A DNA stretch of 64,000 bases, taken from contig NZ_CP026118.1 of NCBI RefSeq assembly GCF_004101865.1, forward strand, positions 1,123,501 to 1,187,500, in the 5' to 3' direction. Position 1 is the first letter of the stretch; the number at the start of each line of letters is the position of its first letter. The notes beneath the pieces are model-generated. The model worked only from the letters and a program-made list of their open reading frames with translations, did not search any database and had not been told where the DNA came from. The DNA comes from Halobacillus litoralis. GTDB lineage: Bacteria > Bacillota > Bacilli > Bacillales > Halobacillaceae. Of the stretch, positions 64,000-64,000 are shown in pieces. The position numbers and the translations under genes were made by a program.

Positions 64000-64000
64000 A

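Overview
This window is chromosome of a low-GC, endospore-forming Bacillaceae bacterium. A gerA-type germinant-receptor operon, yhbH and prkA mark it as a spore-former. Gene content and intergenic repeats fit Halobacillus/Virgibacillus-like genera best; that placement is an inference from the families, not from a marker gene. Most genes lie on the minus strand, and many starts are GTG or TTG placed by strong Shine-Dalgarno (SD) sequences.

Layout of the core part (1-48.8 kb): 5' part of helD; a small ATPase/zinc-protein pair; an orphan murG-like gene; MATE exporter; CD3324-family HTH protein; GNAT acetyltransferase; aldehyde dehydrogenase; NupC nucleoside transporter; LysM-CAP secreted protein; gerA-gerB-gerC; NCS2 purine permease behind a PurR operator; ydbS-ydbT; proC; K+/H+ antiporter; yhbH; odhA-odhB; prkA; lipM-lipA (lipoate assembly); trmL; amidase; ogt; queG; ABC-class ATPase; tRNA-Gly; EamA transporter; TraB-family protein; ade (adenine deaminase) behind a guanine-type purine riboswitch; and several small membrane or hypothetical proteins. 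Purine handling recurs (nupC, NCS2 permease, ade), with two control layers visible: PurBoxes and a riboswitch. Intergenic spaces are rich in structured repeats. Examples are a 126-bp hairpin unit repeated four times at 30.8-31.3 kb, a 408-bp inverted-repeat-bounded element at 22.9-23.3 kb, and a 156-bp tandem repeat that copies the 5' part of tRNA-Gly at 39.8-40.2 kb.

From 49.73 to 63.20 kb lies an AT-rich integrated element of about 13.5 kb. It is bounded by the intact tRNA-Leu(CAA) gene on the right and a displaced copy of that tRNA's 3' part on the left. It carries a tyrosine integrase, replication-type winged-helix genes with an iteron-like array, a phage portal, a prohead protease-capsid fusion and a P27-type small terminase. 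No large terminase, tail or lysis genes were seen. This looks like a phage satellite (capsid-forming PICI-like) or a reduced prophage. Its cargo at the left end is a tight operon of sce7726 (PD-(D/E)xK-like), sce7725 (beta-like) and a HEPN/RES-RES toxin-like protein, followed by a DUF4238 gene and a GIY-YIG gene. This cargo is the best candidate for an undescribed defence or conflict system. Left of the element, a broken second integrase and decayed coding fragments show an older relative at the same site.

The window ends (63.15-64 kb) in a tRNA cluster read on the minus strand: Phe, Thr, Tyr, Trp, His, Gln, Gly, Cys, Leu. This is the order of the B. subtilis trnD cluster.
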